From the NCBI GenBank assembly GCA_963692465.1, contig OY829943.1:2294001-2358000 (forward strand): a stretch of 64,000 bases of DNA, in the 5' to 3' direction. Origin of the DNA: JAUZOB01 sp963692465 (GTDB lineage: Bacteria; Bacteroidota; Bacteroidia; Bacteroidales; Prolixibacteraceae). The translations under genes and the position numbers were made by a program. How positions within the stretch are numbered: position 1 is the stretch's first letter; each line of letters begins with the position of its first letter. This document shows, one piece after another, positions 11,683 to 20,317 of this stretch. The notes under the pieces were generated by a model. The model had not been told where the DNA came from, did no database searches, and saw only the letters and a list, made by a program, of their open reading frames with translations.

Positions 11683-12567
11683 TCAGTGTACTTCTACATT
11701 GACGCCTGCTGTTTGTCCTGTAACTTCATCGGTAACGATAAGTTTTGTTGTCCCGGCACTTAAAGGGGTTACGCGGACTACCGCATGATTATTCATTTCA
11801 GGGCACCAATCTTCTCCCGGAGTGATAGACTCAACTGTAGCTACAGTTGAATCAGCTATTTTGGCGGTATAATGACCGCTTCCTCTCCAAATACTAATAC
11901 CGTTAACCCCAACAGTAAAAGGGAGTTTAAAAGTAAGCTGCCGGTACTCTGATTCCGGAATGTACAAGTCATATTCGTTTACAACAAAAACACGAACACT
12001 GAAAAGGCTTACTTTCCCTTTACAGATATGAAATTCCATGCTACCATTGTTTTTTGCATCTATTCTACACTTTTTACCCATTTCAACATTTGCAGAAACA
12101 GAGGCAATATATTCGTTACCTATAACTAAACTATCATTTTTATCAAAATTAAGAGGTAGGTTGAATGCACGGCTTTCTCCTTTTTTGATGAAGAGAACTT
12201 CTGCCGGATAATTCTCATAGCCAATCGGTTCACGAACATCAACATCTATTGTTGTAACGTCTTCGTCACCTGTTTCATTCTGGCCTATAGCTGTAGCTGT
12301 AATCGTCGCTTTACCTTGACCATGACCGATAATATAAAACACATCTTTTTTCGCCTCGTCAAGACGAATTTCTGCAACGTCTGGATCGGAAGAAGTTACC
12401 TTGATAAAATCTGTTCCTTTGAGTTTCTTAACCTCTGCATAGCTGTTATCATTATTCAATACACAGGACTTTATACTTAACTGAAGATTGTTGTTAAGGG
12501 AAGTATCATCTTTACTGCAGGAAAATAAGCCTAACACTACAACAAATAGGATTATTATCTTTTTCAT
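11683..12567 (-). CDS. Lipoprotein with bacterial Ig-like (Big_2-type) repeats
   Basis: A 294-residue protein with a lipoprotein signal (MKKIIILFVVVLGLFSC, acylated Cys at 17) followed by SKDD, typical of Bacteroidota surface lipoproteins. Two segments resemble Big_2 immunoglobulin-like folds: one near residues 55-110 (DPDVAEIRLDE...GKATITATA) and one at the C-terminus (DSTVATVESITPG...GTTKLIVTDEVTG). Such domains usually serve adhesion or spacing; no enzyme motif is visible. It stands alone with its own consensus promoter. The specific role is unknown. Confidence 0.8.
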   Translation of the reverse strand: MKKIIILFVVVLGLFSCSKDDTSLNNNLQLSIKSCVLNNDNSYAEVKKLKGTDFIKVTSSDPDVAEIRLDEAKKDVFYIIGHGQGKATITATAIGQNETGDEDVTTIDVDVREPIGYENYPAEVLFIKKGESRAFNLPLNFDKNDSLVIGNEYIASVSANVEMGKKCRIDAKNNGSMEFHICKGKVSLFSVRVFVVNEYDLYIPESEYRQLTFKLPFTVGVNGISIWRGSGHYTAKIADSTVATVESITPGEDWCPEMNNHAVVRVTPLSAGTTKLIVTDEVTGQTAGVNVEVH

Positions 12568-12589
12568 TTTTAGTTAATTTTTAGTGAAA

Positions 12590-12619
12590 TAAAGGTATTA
12601 AAAAAACTTAATGTTGCAA
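12590..12619 (-). promoter_or_regulatory. Promoter of the Ig-like lipoprotein gene
   Basis: On the minus strand, TTG (12619-12617), exactly 19 bp, then TACCTTTA (12597-12590), one base off the -7 consensus, about 23 bp before the ATG. Confidence 0.65.
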
Positions 12620-12748
12620 AGTGAAACAAATTAGGTTTATAGTAATAACTAATTGGTTTGTTTTTAGCTGTTTGTAAGAGAATCCGTTTTTGTATGGGAA
12701 AGAGTCTCTATGGTTTGGGTTTGATCTTAAACTTAATTGTTAAATCCA

Positions 12749-12756
12749 TATCTTTG
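12749..12756 (+). promoter_or_regulatory. -7 box of the metallo-hydrolase gene
   Basis: TATCTTTG matches TAnnTTTG exactly and lies 20 bp before the ATG at 12,777. The -33 element is imperfect (TTA at the expected position). Confidence 0.55.
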
Positions 12757-12776
12757 TATGAGAAACAAAATCTACT

Positions 12777-13505
12777 ATGAGACCGAGAATGTTTTTTATT
12801 CCCTGTTGCTTGTTACTGAGTGTTGTAGTAAGCGCCTCTTCTTTGGATACCGATAGTTTCAAAACAAAAGACGGGCATACGCTTACAATCCGGTTTATTA
12901 AGCACGGAAGTCTTATGCTTATCTATGATAAACATACTATTCAGATTGATCCGATTTCGGCTTATGCCGATTATACTTTGTTCCCTAAAGCGGATGTGAT
13001 ATTGATTACTCATGAGCATTCTGATCATTTGGACCTCAAAGCAGTGTCCGTTCTGGAAAAACAAGGGACGGTGATTGTGGCGAATGAATCTTCTCAAAGA
13101 AAGCTTGGAAAAGGAATTGTAATGAAAAACGGAGATAAGTCAAAGCCTGTTCCTTACTTGACGTTGGAGGCAGTCCCTGCGTATAATACAACTCCGGGAA
13201 GAATGCAGTTTCATCCCAGATCGAGAGATAATGGTTATATCCTGACGTTGGGAGGACTCCGCATTTATATTGCCGGAGATACGGAAGATATTCCTGAGAT
13301 GAAGAATATTAAAGATATTGATATTGCATTTCTGCCGGTTAATCAGCCTTATACGATGACCGTAGATCAGGCTGTAAAGGCGGCAAAGGTTATTAAACCT
13401 CGTATTTTGTATCCTTACCATTACGGAGAAACTGACGTAAGTAAAATTAAAGAAAAGCTGAAGGATGAACGGACTATTGACGTGCGCATTCGTCAGATGC
13501 AATAG
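12777..13505 (+). CDS. Exported MBL-fold metallo-hydrolase (UlaG/RomA-like)
   Basis: A 242-residue metallo-beta-lactamase-fold hydrolase with an N-terminal signal sequence (about residues 1-22). The metal motif HEHSDHLD spans residues 79-86, followed by the later GDTED and YPYHYGETD segments that supply the remaining ligands. This short single-domain form, with no C-terminal extension, resembles the UlaG-like group often annotated as L-ascorbate-6-phosphate lactonase or an N-acyl-phosphatidylethanolamine-hydrolase relative. The signal sequence argues for a periplasmic substrate, which I cannot name. It appears to be a single-gene unit. Confidence 0.85.
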   Translation: MRPRMFFIPCCLLLSVVVSASSLDTDSFKTKDGHTLTIRFIKHGSLMLIYDKHTIQIDPISAYADYTLFPKADVILITHEHSDHLDLKAVSVLEKQGTVIVANESSQRKLGKGIVMKNGDKSKPVPYLTLEAVPAYNTTPGRMQFHPRSRDNGYILTLGGLRIYIAGDTEDIPEMKNIKDIDIAFLPVNQPYTMTVDQAVKAAKVIKPRILYPYHYGETDVSKIKEKLKDERTIDVRIRQMQ

Positions 13506-13618
13506 TGATTTGTATTTGTGATAATCTGTCAATAACGAAGAAGAAATATTGCCTTGTCCGGATCTGCCTGCTATTATGCTTTTAACAGATTTTTTGTGTG
13601 TCCGTTTTTCAATTTAAC

Positions 13619-13626
13619 TATCTTTG
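13619..13626 (+). promoter_or_regulatory. -7 box directly before the porin start
   Basis: TATCTTTG ends only 6 bp before the ATG at 13,633. If used, the transcript would start at or within a few bases of the start codon and be leaderless or nearly so. A TTG lies at 13,594-13,596, 22 bp upstream, slightly beyond the usual spacing. Confidence 0.55.
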
Positions 13627-13632
13627 CCGCGT

Positions 13633-15657
13633 ATGAGAATAGCCGGTATACAGATACTAATTGTGATCTTGTTGGGAATGTGTTCCCTGCATGTTTCTGC
13701 ACAGCAAAAAGAACCTCAGCAAATGGGTGATAATGCGGGGCAGGGAAGTATTATTGAGAAGAGAGAAAAACAGCGAAAAGCTAAAAAGGATACGATTCCT
13801 GTTCGTATAAAAACATGGACCATAAGTAGAAGCGGATTGCTTGATAAACCTGCACGGATTGACTCTACCTTTGATGACTTTCATGTTTATAATCCGATTG
13901 ATAAAAAGAGTATCAGCAACGCTCAGCTTGGAAATTACGGACAGGCTTATGAGAGTAATGAATTCTTCAATAGAAGAAGAAAATCATCTTTTTATTTTTA
14001 CCGGAATTATGAGGATTACGTATTATTTCCGGAAGACATTCGGTACTTTAATACAACCGTCCCTTTTACTTTCCTTGATTACGGACAGAGCGAGAATAAG
14101 AATAGCAAAAGTGAAACGCGGTTTAATCTATTGCATTCTCAGAATATTAATCCGAACCTGAATGTCGGATTTCAATATCGCTCGGTGAATTCAATGGGAC
14201 AGTATCTGGAACAGTCAACCAAAGATCATGTTCTTAATGTTTTTGGAAGTTATACCGGAAAACCTTATCAGTTATATACGACTTTTATTCTGAATGATGC
14301 AGATGCCGGTGAAAACGGGGGAATGCAGGATGATAGCGATGTGAATAATTTCGTTAAGGACACTCAGGATGTCCTTTTTAAAATAAGCACCAAAGCAAAG
14401 ACTCATTTGCATAGTGCTCATTTTTTCGTGGGACAGGAATATCGTCTGGGCTATTATGAAGATGTTCCGGATACCACCGTAAATCGGTCTAAATATAAAA
14501 AAATAAAGAAAACCAAGGAGGTATTTGTTCCTCGTGCATCTGTTGTTCATTTATTGAATATTTCAACTGAAGACCGTTCTTTTCATGATCCGAATCCAGA
14601 TACAACTTATTATAAACATATCTACATCACTCCTAATGTTACGAGTGATACGGCAAGGCTGGTCCGGGTCGATAATATGTTTCAGTTAAAGGCTTATGAA
14701 GCTCCGGATCGTAAATTTACTTTTGGGAAAGTTGCTTTTATTGAACATGAATTTGTCAGGATGAGTTATCCTGAGATTAACCCTTTAACGGGTAGGGATT
14801 ATCAGGGATTTTACGGGAAAGACTATTCCAATGTATTTGTCGGCGGACGATTATACCGAAGTATGGGTACGTTCTGGAATTGGAATGCTGAAGGTAAATT
14901 ATGCCTTACAGGATACAAACAAGGAGATTATTCGCTCGAGGGGAATATTTATAAGCCGATTGCATTTCTGGGGGATACCGTGAATTTTAAAGCGCACGGA
15001 AGTGTTGAAAGTTATCACCCTGATTATTTTCAACAGCAATATTTCTCGAATCACCGGAAATGGAATAATAATTTTAACTCCACAAAGGAAGTCAAGATGA
15101 ATTACGAAGTAGTTCCGAACGATGAATCCTTTAAGTTGGGAATGAATTATGACCTTTTAACCGATTACATTTACAATAACCAAGATGCAATGCCGACTCA
15201 GGCGGGTAAGCCTTTTTCGATTATTTCTTTTTATGCAAATAAAAAGGTGAAATTGGGTGGATTAAACGTGGATGGACGGGTTGTTTGGCAAAAATCGTCT
15301 AATGAGAGTTATATCCACTTGCCTTTGATGTCAGCAATGGCCAATGTGTATTATGCGTTTATACTACAGAAAGTTATGCATGTGCAATTTGGGACCGAAT
15401 GTCGTTATTATACAAAATTTCTGGCTGATGCATATGACGTTCCATCTGCTTCTTTCTATCTTCAGAATGACAAAAGAATAGGGAATTATCCCAATATTGA
15501 TCTCTATGCTAAATTAAAACTGAAAAGAACACAGGCCTTTTTTAAATTAGAGAATGCAGGCAATCGGTTTATTGGAAAAGATGACTTTGGCGCGTATAAT
15601 TATCCAATGAACCGTATGACCTTCCGATTGGGGATATCATGGACCTTCTATGATTAG
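13633..15657 (+). CDS. Putative outer-membrane porin (Bacteroidota porin family)
   Basis: A 674-residue protein with a signal peptide (cleavage expected after HVSAQ) and a charged, low-complexity segment (EKREKQRKAKKD). The rest is a long beta-rich region of alternating aromatic strands that ends in GISWTFYD, an aromatic C-terminus expected of outer-membrane beta-barrels. The pattern (YNPIDKKSISNAQLGNYGQ, FLDYGQSENKNSKSETRF) matches the 'putative porin' family common in Bacteroidota. The open frame starts three codons earlier at a TTG that lies inside the promoter box, so ATG 13,633 is the credible start. Substrate is unknown. Confidence 0.82.
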   Translation: MRIAGIQILIVILLGMCSLHVSAQQKEPQQMGDNAGQGSIIEKREKQRKAKKDTIPVRIKTWTISRSGLLDKPARIDSTFDDFHVYNPIDKKSISNAQLGNYGQAYESNEFFNRRRKSSFYFYRNYEDYVLFPEDIRYFNTTVPFTFLDYGQSENKNSKSETRFNLLHSQNINPNLNVGFQYRSVNSMGQYLEQSTKDHVLNVFGSYTGKPYQLYTTFILNDADAGENGGMQDDSDVNNFVKDTQDVLFKISTKAKTHLHSAHFFVGQEYRLGYYEDVPDTTVNRSKYKKIKKTKEVFVPRASVVHLLNISTEDRSFHDPNPDTTYYKHIYITPNVTSDTARLVRVDNMFQLKAYEAPDRKFTFGKVAFIEHEFVRMSYPEINPLTGRDYQGFYGKDYSNVFVGGRLYRSMGTFWNWNAEGKLCLTGYKQGDYSLEGNIYKPIAFLGDTVNFKAHGSVESYHPDYFQQQYFSNHRKWNNNFNSTKEVKMNYEVVPNDESFKLGMNYDLLTDYIYNNQDAMPTQAGKPFSIISFYANKKVKLGGLNVDGRVVWQKSSNESYIHLPLMSAMANVYYAFILQKVMHVQFGTECRYYTKFLADAYDVPSASFYLQNDKRIGNYPNIDLYAKLKLKRTQAFFKLENAGNRFIGKDDFGAYNYPMNRMTFRLGISWTFYD

Positions 15658-15696
15658 AATGCAGGTTCTTTCGATTTGTAGATAAAAGGGCCTTGT

Positions 15697-16317
15697 TTAG
15701 TTCTTGAGAATCAGTTCCATTTCTGCAAGAATCATAGCAGTAGCACCCCATATTATTTCTTGCCTGTGAAAGTAACAAGGGACGGTTCTGTTTCCTGAGG
15801 AGCTGTTGATGGTTGTCATCTTTCGGTTCTCTTTTCCTAAAAAACTTAATGGAAGTTCAATGATCTGTTCTACCTCTGATGGAGAAGGTAAAAAGACAGG
15901 TTGTTGCTGGGTGAATGCTAAAACCGGATGAATAAAAAAGCGACTTACCGGAACGAAGACTTGTGTTAGTTGCTGCAAGAGACATACACTATCTGGTTTG
16001 ACGCCTATTTCTTCGCTGGCCTCCCGAAGAGCAGTATACTCAATAGAAGGATCGGACTTTTCTTTTTTGCCTCCGGGAAAACCGAATTGCCCGGCATGGT
16101 TTCTCATGGTCGCCGGACGTTTGATAAGACAAAAAGAGGGAACACCATCTACCGGATAGATCAAAAATAAGACTGCGCTTTCACGAATAGAGGGAAGCAT
16201 TGATGGTGGAGCGGTTAATGGTCGATCGGGAGGAACCATCAATTGATGGGCTATAATTCCAGGAAGAGGGTCTTTTAATCTATTCCTTAACTCGGATATG
16301 AATTTTTCAAATTGCAT
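15697..16317 (-). CDS. Nudix hydrolase, CoA pyrophosphatase type
   Basis: A 206-residue Nudix hydrolase. The Nudix box is GGKKEKSDPSIEYTALREAS followed by EEIGV, preceded by QFGFPGG; the layout (FPGG, then x-D-x-S-x-E-x-TALRE) is that of NudL-like CoA diphosphatases, which cleave CoA or acyl-CoA to phosphopantetheine and 3',5'-ADP. The open frame begins two codons earlier at a TTG; ATG 16,317 gives the expected N-terminus (MQFEKFISELRNRL). The start codon lies only 4-5 bp after the terminator of the upstream receptor gene, so transcription must come from readthrough or from a promoter I did not find. Confidence 0.88.
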   Translation of the reverse strand: MQFEKFISELRNRLKDPLPGIIAHQLMVPPDRPLTAPPSMLPSIRESAVLFLIYPVDGVPSFCLIKRPATMRNHAGQFGFPGGKKEKSDPSIEYTALREASEEIGVKPDSVCLLQQLTQVFVPVSRFFIHPVLAFTQQQPVFLPSPSEVEQIIELPLSFLGKENRKMTTINSSSGNRTVPCYFHRQEIIWGATAMILAEMELILKN

Positions 16318-16321
16318 AGGC

Positions 16322-16350
16322 AAAAAAATGCCCCGAATATTCGGGGCATT
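16322..16350 (-). terminator. Terminator of the TonB receptor gene, abutting the Nudix start
   Basis: A perfect 24-bp palindrome (16,327-16,350) with core TGCCCCGAATATTCGGGGCA, followed on the minus strand by seven T residues. It lies directly after the receptor stop codon and a few bases before the Nudix ATG. Confidence 0.88.
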
Positions 16351-16361
16351 TAATATCGGAT

Positions 16362-18569
16362 TTAAAAATCAATTTTACAACCCAGAACGTAAGTTCGTCC
16401 GGGGGACTGGAAATTAAAATATTTTGGTTGGCTATCTTTTTTGTCTAAGATATTATCCAGTCCGGCGGTGACTGAGAAGTATTTTCCAAAATGATGAACG
16501 GTAGTCAGGTTATAAAGCGAATAATCATTCAGCGCAATTAATCCCTGATTTTGAGAATAGATGTCGATAACTGTTTTTTTGCCGTAATAACTTCCCGAAA
16601 GATTGACATCAAGAGCATATTTCCCAAAACTTTTATTGTAATCAACATTTACTCTGACCTGGTGTTTCCGAGTTGACGGCAAGGTCTCTTTTTCAAATTT
16701 ATGAGTCTGAGATGAATACACATAGGTGTCTGCATCTATATAGGTATAAGATCCGGAAACGGATAATTCGGGGAGAATGTTATACCGGATCATGAGATTA
16801 ATGGTCTGGATATCGCTCTTTCCACGATTGCCGTAACTATAATAGATTATTGATGGCATTGGATAAGGAACGGTAACCATCTTCATACTATCAACGATTT
16901 GGTTGTCGATCAGATTTTTGACTTTGTTGTGTGTATACATAACTGAGAAGTCAAATTTTGGAAGGACATATTGAACAGACCCTGAATAATAGTTGGATGT
17001 TTCAGGTTTCAGGTCTTTATTCCCGTTTAAAAACATCTTAATGGGAGATCCGGCAGCTGGAATTTCAAACTGATTTGTGTATAATTCTTTGGCTGAAGGA
17101 GATCGGAAACCCTGTCCGAAAGATGCCCGGAGATTAAAGTGACCTAACTGATATAATCCATTAATCTGCGGGGTGAAATGGGAACCGTATATTGAGTTGA
17201 AGTCATTTCTAACTCCGGCAGTAAGGCTGAAATTGGATGTAATGCTTATTTCGTCCTGTGCATAGACGGTAAAGTCGTGAGTCCGTTCGGCTCCGAAATT
17301 ATTCTGCACGGAGGACTGGCGTTCGCCAATGTATTCGGCACCGGCAGTTACTTGTTGGATCGCTCCGATTTTGAAGATTCCGAGTAAACGGAGGTCATTC
17401 ATCAGGTTGTTGTAGTTTAGGGTCCGGTTACTATGATTGTTGTCGGCCTCATCATAGTATTTGGACTGATCGGAGTGCCAGGACAGCTGTATTTTATCAT
17501 TACTGTTTAAATAGTAATCGGCTTTTGCTCCGTAAACGTAATTGCGGGCAAGACGATCGGGATAACCGACTGCTGCGTAGTTCTTATTGAGCTGATAGTA
17601 GTTGCCGTAAGCAGAAAGGTTGAGATTGTCTGCCAACCGATAGTCAAAACGTTGACTAACGTTGAAATTTTTCTCTTTCTCTTGAGTAAGGAAACCATTA
17701 ACGCCTTTATTCTTACTCAAATCATAAGGATCATTGAGGTTGATTTTAAAATCGGTAAAGGAAGAAAGTCGGTCCTGATTAAAGTTAATTCCGGCAAAAG
17801 CAATATTGTCGGATTTGATTTTGTCCGTGGAAGGGTCTTTGTAAATATTGGATTGCATCCCGACTGTTGCTCCAAATTTTTCGGCAACAGGACGGGTAAT
17901 AATATTAACAACTCCTCCGATGGCATTTGATCCGTATAAGGTGGAAGCAGCTCCTCTTACAATTTCTATATGGTCAATGTTTGCGGGATTGATTCGGGAA
18001 AAATCAATAACTCCTTTTGTTTCTCCGGCTATCCGTTCACCGTTAATTAAAAACACGGTATACTGGGGACTGAGGCCTTGTAAGGAGAGTGATTTGACCG
18101 TGTTGTCGCACATCGTTTCAAAAGATGCATCGCTATTATTCAGTAATTGCGGGAGGTAAGTGATTCCTTGTCTGAAGATCTGATTTCCGCTGATAATCTG
18201 AGTCATAATGGGACTCTTATCCACAGGTCTGGCATTTCTGGTTCCGGTTACCACAACGGCATTCAGGTCAATACTTGAAGGTTCCAGTCGGAAGTCTTCT
18301 GTCATATTCCCTTTAACAGTGACCATTTGTTCTGTGGAAGTATAACCAAAGCTACTGATTCTGATCTTGTACTTTCCGGCTTTTATTTTATTTAACAGAT
18401 AGGAGCCGTTCGTATTTGTTGCGGTGCCAATTGATGTTGACTGAATTGTGATAGTTGCTCCGGCAATGGCTTCACCTGTTGTCTTATTCGCAACGTTACC
18501 GGTTATTTTGTATTGAGCAAAGAGAAGCTGGGATGCCAGCATAAAAATAGAAAGTATATAAAATTTCAT
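16362..18569 (-). CDS. TonB-dependent outer-membrane receptor
   Basis: A 735-residue receptor for energy-coupled uptake through the outer membrane. It has a signal peptide (MKFYILSIFMLASQLLFAQ), a carboxypeptidase-regulatory-like domain (about residues 20-105: ITGNVANKTTGEAIAGATI), and a plug domain (about 115-235) with VVVTGTRNARPVDKSP and IEIVRGAASTLYGSNAIGG. A 22-strand-type barrel follows and ends in VLGCKIDF with a terminal Phe. The single-partner form without a SusD gene fits a metal-complex, vitamin or siderophore receptor rather than a glycan SusC. The preceding small His-rich membrane protein suggests metal-related uptake, but the ligand cannot be told from sequence. Confidence 0.92.
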   Translation of the reverse strand: MKFYILSIFMLASQLLFAQYKITGNVANKTTGEAIAGATITIQSTSIGTATNTNGSYLLNKIKAGKYKIRISSFGYTSTEQMVTVKGNMTEDFRLEPSSIDLNAVVVTGTRNARPVDKSPIMTQIISGNQIFRQGITYLPQLLNNSDASFETMCDNTVKSLSLQGLSPQYTVFLINGERIAGETKGVIDFSRINPANIDHIEIVRGAASTLYGSNAIGGVVNIITRPVAEKFGATVGMQSNIYKDPSTDKIKSDNIAFAGINFNQDRLSSFTDFKINLNDPYDLSKNKGVNGFLTQEKEKNFNVSQRFDYRLADNLNLSAYGNYYQLNKNYAAVGYPDRLARNYVYGAKADYYLNSNDKIQLSWHSDQSKYYDEADNNHSNRTLNYNNLMNDLRLLGIFKIGAIQQVTAGAEYIGERQSSVQNNFGAERTHDFTVYAQDEISITSNFSLTAGVRNDFNSIYGSHFTPQINGLYQLGHFNLRASFGQGFRSPSAKELYTNQFEIPAAGSPIKMFLNGNKDLKPETSNYYSGSVQYVLPKFDFSVMYTHNKVKNLIDNQIVDSMKMVTVPYPMPSIIYYSYGNRGKSDIQTINLMIRYNILPELSVSGSYTYIDADTYVYSSQTHKFEKETLPSTRKHQVRVNVDYNKSFGKYALDVNLSGSYYGKKTVIDIYSQNQGLIALNDYSLYNLTTVHHFGKYFSVTAGLDNILDKKDSQPKYFNFQSPGRTYVLGCKIDF

Positions 18570-18631
18570 GAAATTTCTTTTTTGAATTTTTAAATAAATA
18601 GAAGCACATGGATCGTGCTAGTTCGATAAAT

Positions 18632-18997
18632 TCAAAAAAAGACAGGAGGTGCTCTTAATCCGGAATAATGAATGATGGCCCGTTGTTGAATGGGAACGGA
18701 ATGAGGTGGAATGGATGCAATTAATGAGACGGGGGGATTGAAGAAAAATTGAGACCGTCTTATTGCTGTTCTGTATTGAACTTTCGGAGTGGCTTGATGA
18801 GCATGAAAATGAAATGCATCGGTATGAGACTGACTGATACAGGAAGAGAACCAAACAGGTTCATGAATGTTCTGTTTGGGAATAATCTGTTCAGCTGACT
18901 GCGGAAAAGCCCCCAGGCAAAAAAGAATAAATATTCCCGGGAAACTTACAGCCAGTGAGAGAGTAACAATAAAACCGGAAAGACCGACAAAAAACAT
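18632..18997 (-). CDS. Small His-rich membrane or exported protein upstream of the TonB receptor
   Basis: A 121-residue protein with one hydrophobic N-terminal segment (about residues 4-30), then a hydrophilic region containing HTDAFHFHAH and ending in LRAPPVFF. I recognise no domain. It precedes the TonB receptor gene by 62 bp in the same direction, and short proteins ending in LRAPP-like motifs are often found beside iron or other metal receptors in Bacteroidota, so a metal-related periplasmic role is a reasonable guess. It has its own promoter candidate (TACTTTTG), 32 bp upstream. Confidence 0.6.
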   Translation of the reverse strand: MFFVGLSGFIVTLSLAVSFPGIFILFCLGAFPQSAEQIIPKQNIHEPVWFSSCISQSHTDAFHFHAHQATPKVQYRTAIRRSQFFFNPPVSLIASIPPHSVPIQQRAIIHYSGLRAPPVFF

Positions 18998-19028
18998 ATC
19001 TTATCTCCTGTGTTATTATTTCGAGGAA

Positions 19029-19036
19029 CAAAAGTA
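19029..19036 (-). promoter_or_regulatory. -7 box for the His-rich protein / TonB receptor unit
   Basis: TACTTTTG on the minus strand, 31 bp upstream of the ATG at 18,997, just inside the 3' end of the permease-gene region. It fits TAnnTTTG; no good TTG is found at -33. Confidence 0.45.
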
Positions 19037-19041
19037 TAATA

Positions 19042-20295
19042 TTACTCGAATTGGATGGCCTTATCGGGTGAAATACGTGAAATATATAATGTAGGAATAA
19101 TGAGCATGGCAACGGTGCAAATCATCGTTCCGGCATTTAACATCAGGATATATAACAAATTAATGCGGATAGGAATCGAATCAACGTAATAGGTTGTCAC
19201 ATCTAATTTGATGAGATGAAAACGAGATTGGAGATAACAGAACAAAATCCCGAGCACATTTCCCCAGAGGAGGCCCCGACTGATGAGCATTGCGGAGAGG
19301 TAAAGAAATATTTTGCGAATACTATAATTTTTTGCTCCAAGTGCTTTTAAAATTCCAATCGTGTTTACCTTTTCAAGAATGATGACCAGTAGGCCCGAGA
19401 TCATGTTGATTCCGGCAACCAATAACATTAAGACAAGGATAATCCAGACATTCATATTAAGAAGTGAAAGCCAGTCGAAGAATTGTGGATTTTTACTAAC
19501 AACACTGCTCACTTTGTACCCGACCTGGTCTTCTGCAAAGTTTGTATTGATGACTCGACGAATTTGTGTCTCAGCGGAGTTTAAGTGGTCAAAATCGGAT
19601 AACATGACTTCGATGCCGCTAACCTGATTGGCATTCCAGTTATTAAGTTGCTGAATCTGGCGAATGTCGGAAAACATGAAAATCTGATCGAATTCTTCAA
19701 CTCCTGAATCGTAGATTCCGGATACCCAGAATCTTCTCATACGGGGGTGTAGTGAATTGGAGTCTAGAAAATAAGCAAAAACGGGATCCCCTAACTTAAT
19801 GCCCAGTAGTTTGGATGTCTTTTGAGAAATGAGAACCTGATTGGAAATAGTAGAACCAAAATAATTAGGGATGGTTCCTTTGTCTAGGTGATCACGGAAA
19901 AAAGACCAGTCATAATCGGTTCCAACGCCTTTAATAACTATGCCGTGAATTTCCTGGTCAGTTTTAATAATTCCCGGTTTTGTAGCGTATACCTGAATAT
20001 GTTTAACTCCATCTATCTGTGGTAAGTCCGAACGAAAGGGTGGATTCTTGTCAATAGCACTGGTTTCATAAGAGAAATTGGAATCCAGATTGACAATCTG
20101 AAGGTGAGAGCTAAATGCTGTAATTTTATTTTTTACTTCAGTCTTAAACCCAGAGGTGACAGACACGGCAATAATCATAACCATAAGTCCGATTGTGATG
20201 CCGGAAACTGCAATGCGAACAATTCTTCCGGAAAGATTCTTTTGGTTCTGCTTTTCAGTGAAAATTCTACGGGCTATAAATAATTCTGTATTCAA
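19042..20295 (-). CDS. ABC-transporter permease of the LolC/LolE-FtsX family
   Basis: A 417-residue inner-membrane permease with the MacB/FtsX layout: one N-terminal helix (about residues 24-47, IAVSGITIGLMVMIIAVSV), a large periplasmic domain (about 50-270), and three C-terminal helices (about 280-410) with the conserved GILKALGAKNYSIRKIFL cytoplasmic loop. The N-terminal LFIARRIF and ISGLLVIILEKVNTIGILKALG match the LolC/E-like family that extracts lipoproteins from the inner membrane. The matching ATPase is not adjacent. It lies 22 bp downstream of the flippase-like gene on the same strand. Confidence 0.85.
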   Translation of the reverse strand: MNTELFIARRIFTEKQNQKNLSGRIVRIAVSGITIGLMVMIIAVSVTSGFKTEVKNKITAFSSHLQIVNLDSNFSYETSAIDKNPPFRSDLPQIDGVKHIQVYATKPGIIKTDQEIHGIVIKGVGTDYDWSFFRDHLDKGTIPNYFGSTISNQVLISQKTSKLLGIKLGDPVFAYFLDSNSLHPRMRRFWVSGIYDSGVEEFDQIFMFSDIRQIQQLNNWNANQVSGIEVMLSDFDHLNSAETQIRRVINTNFAEDQVGYKVSSVVSKNPQFFDWLSLLNMNVWIILVLMLLVAGINMISGLLVIILEKVNTIGILKALGAKNYSIRKIFLYLSAMLISRGLLWGNVLGILFCYLQSRFHLIKLDVTTYYVDSIPIRINLLYILMLNAGTMICTVAMLIIPTLYISRISPDKAIQFE

Positions 20296-20317
20296 GGTTT
20301 TGAAGTTTAAATATTAA

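Noticed and set aside
18570..19041. Cobalamin riboswitch upstream of the TonB receptor
   Set aside because: The region is mostly coding for the His-rich protein, and no B12-box-like segment or suitable fold is visible.
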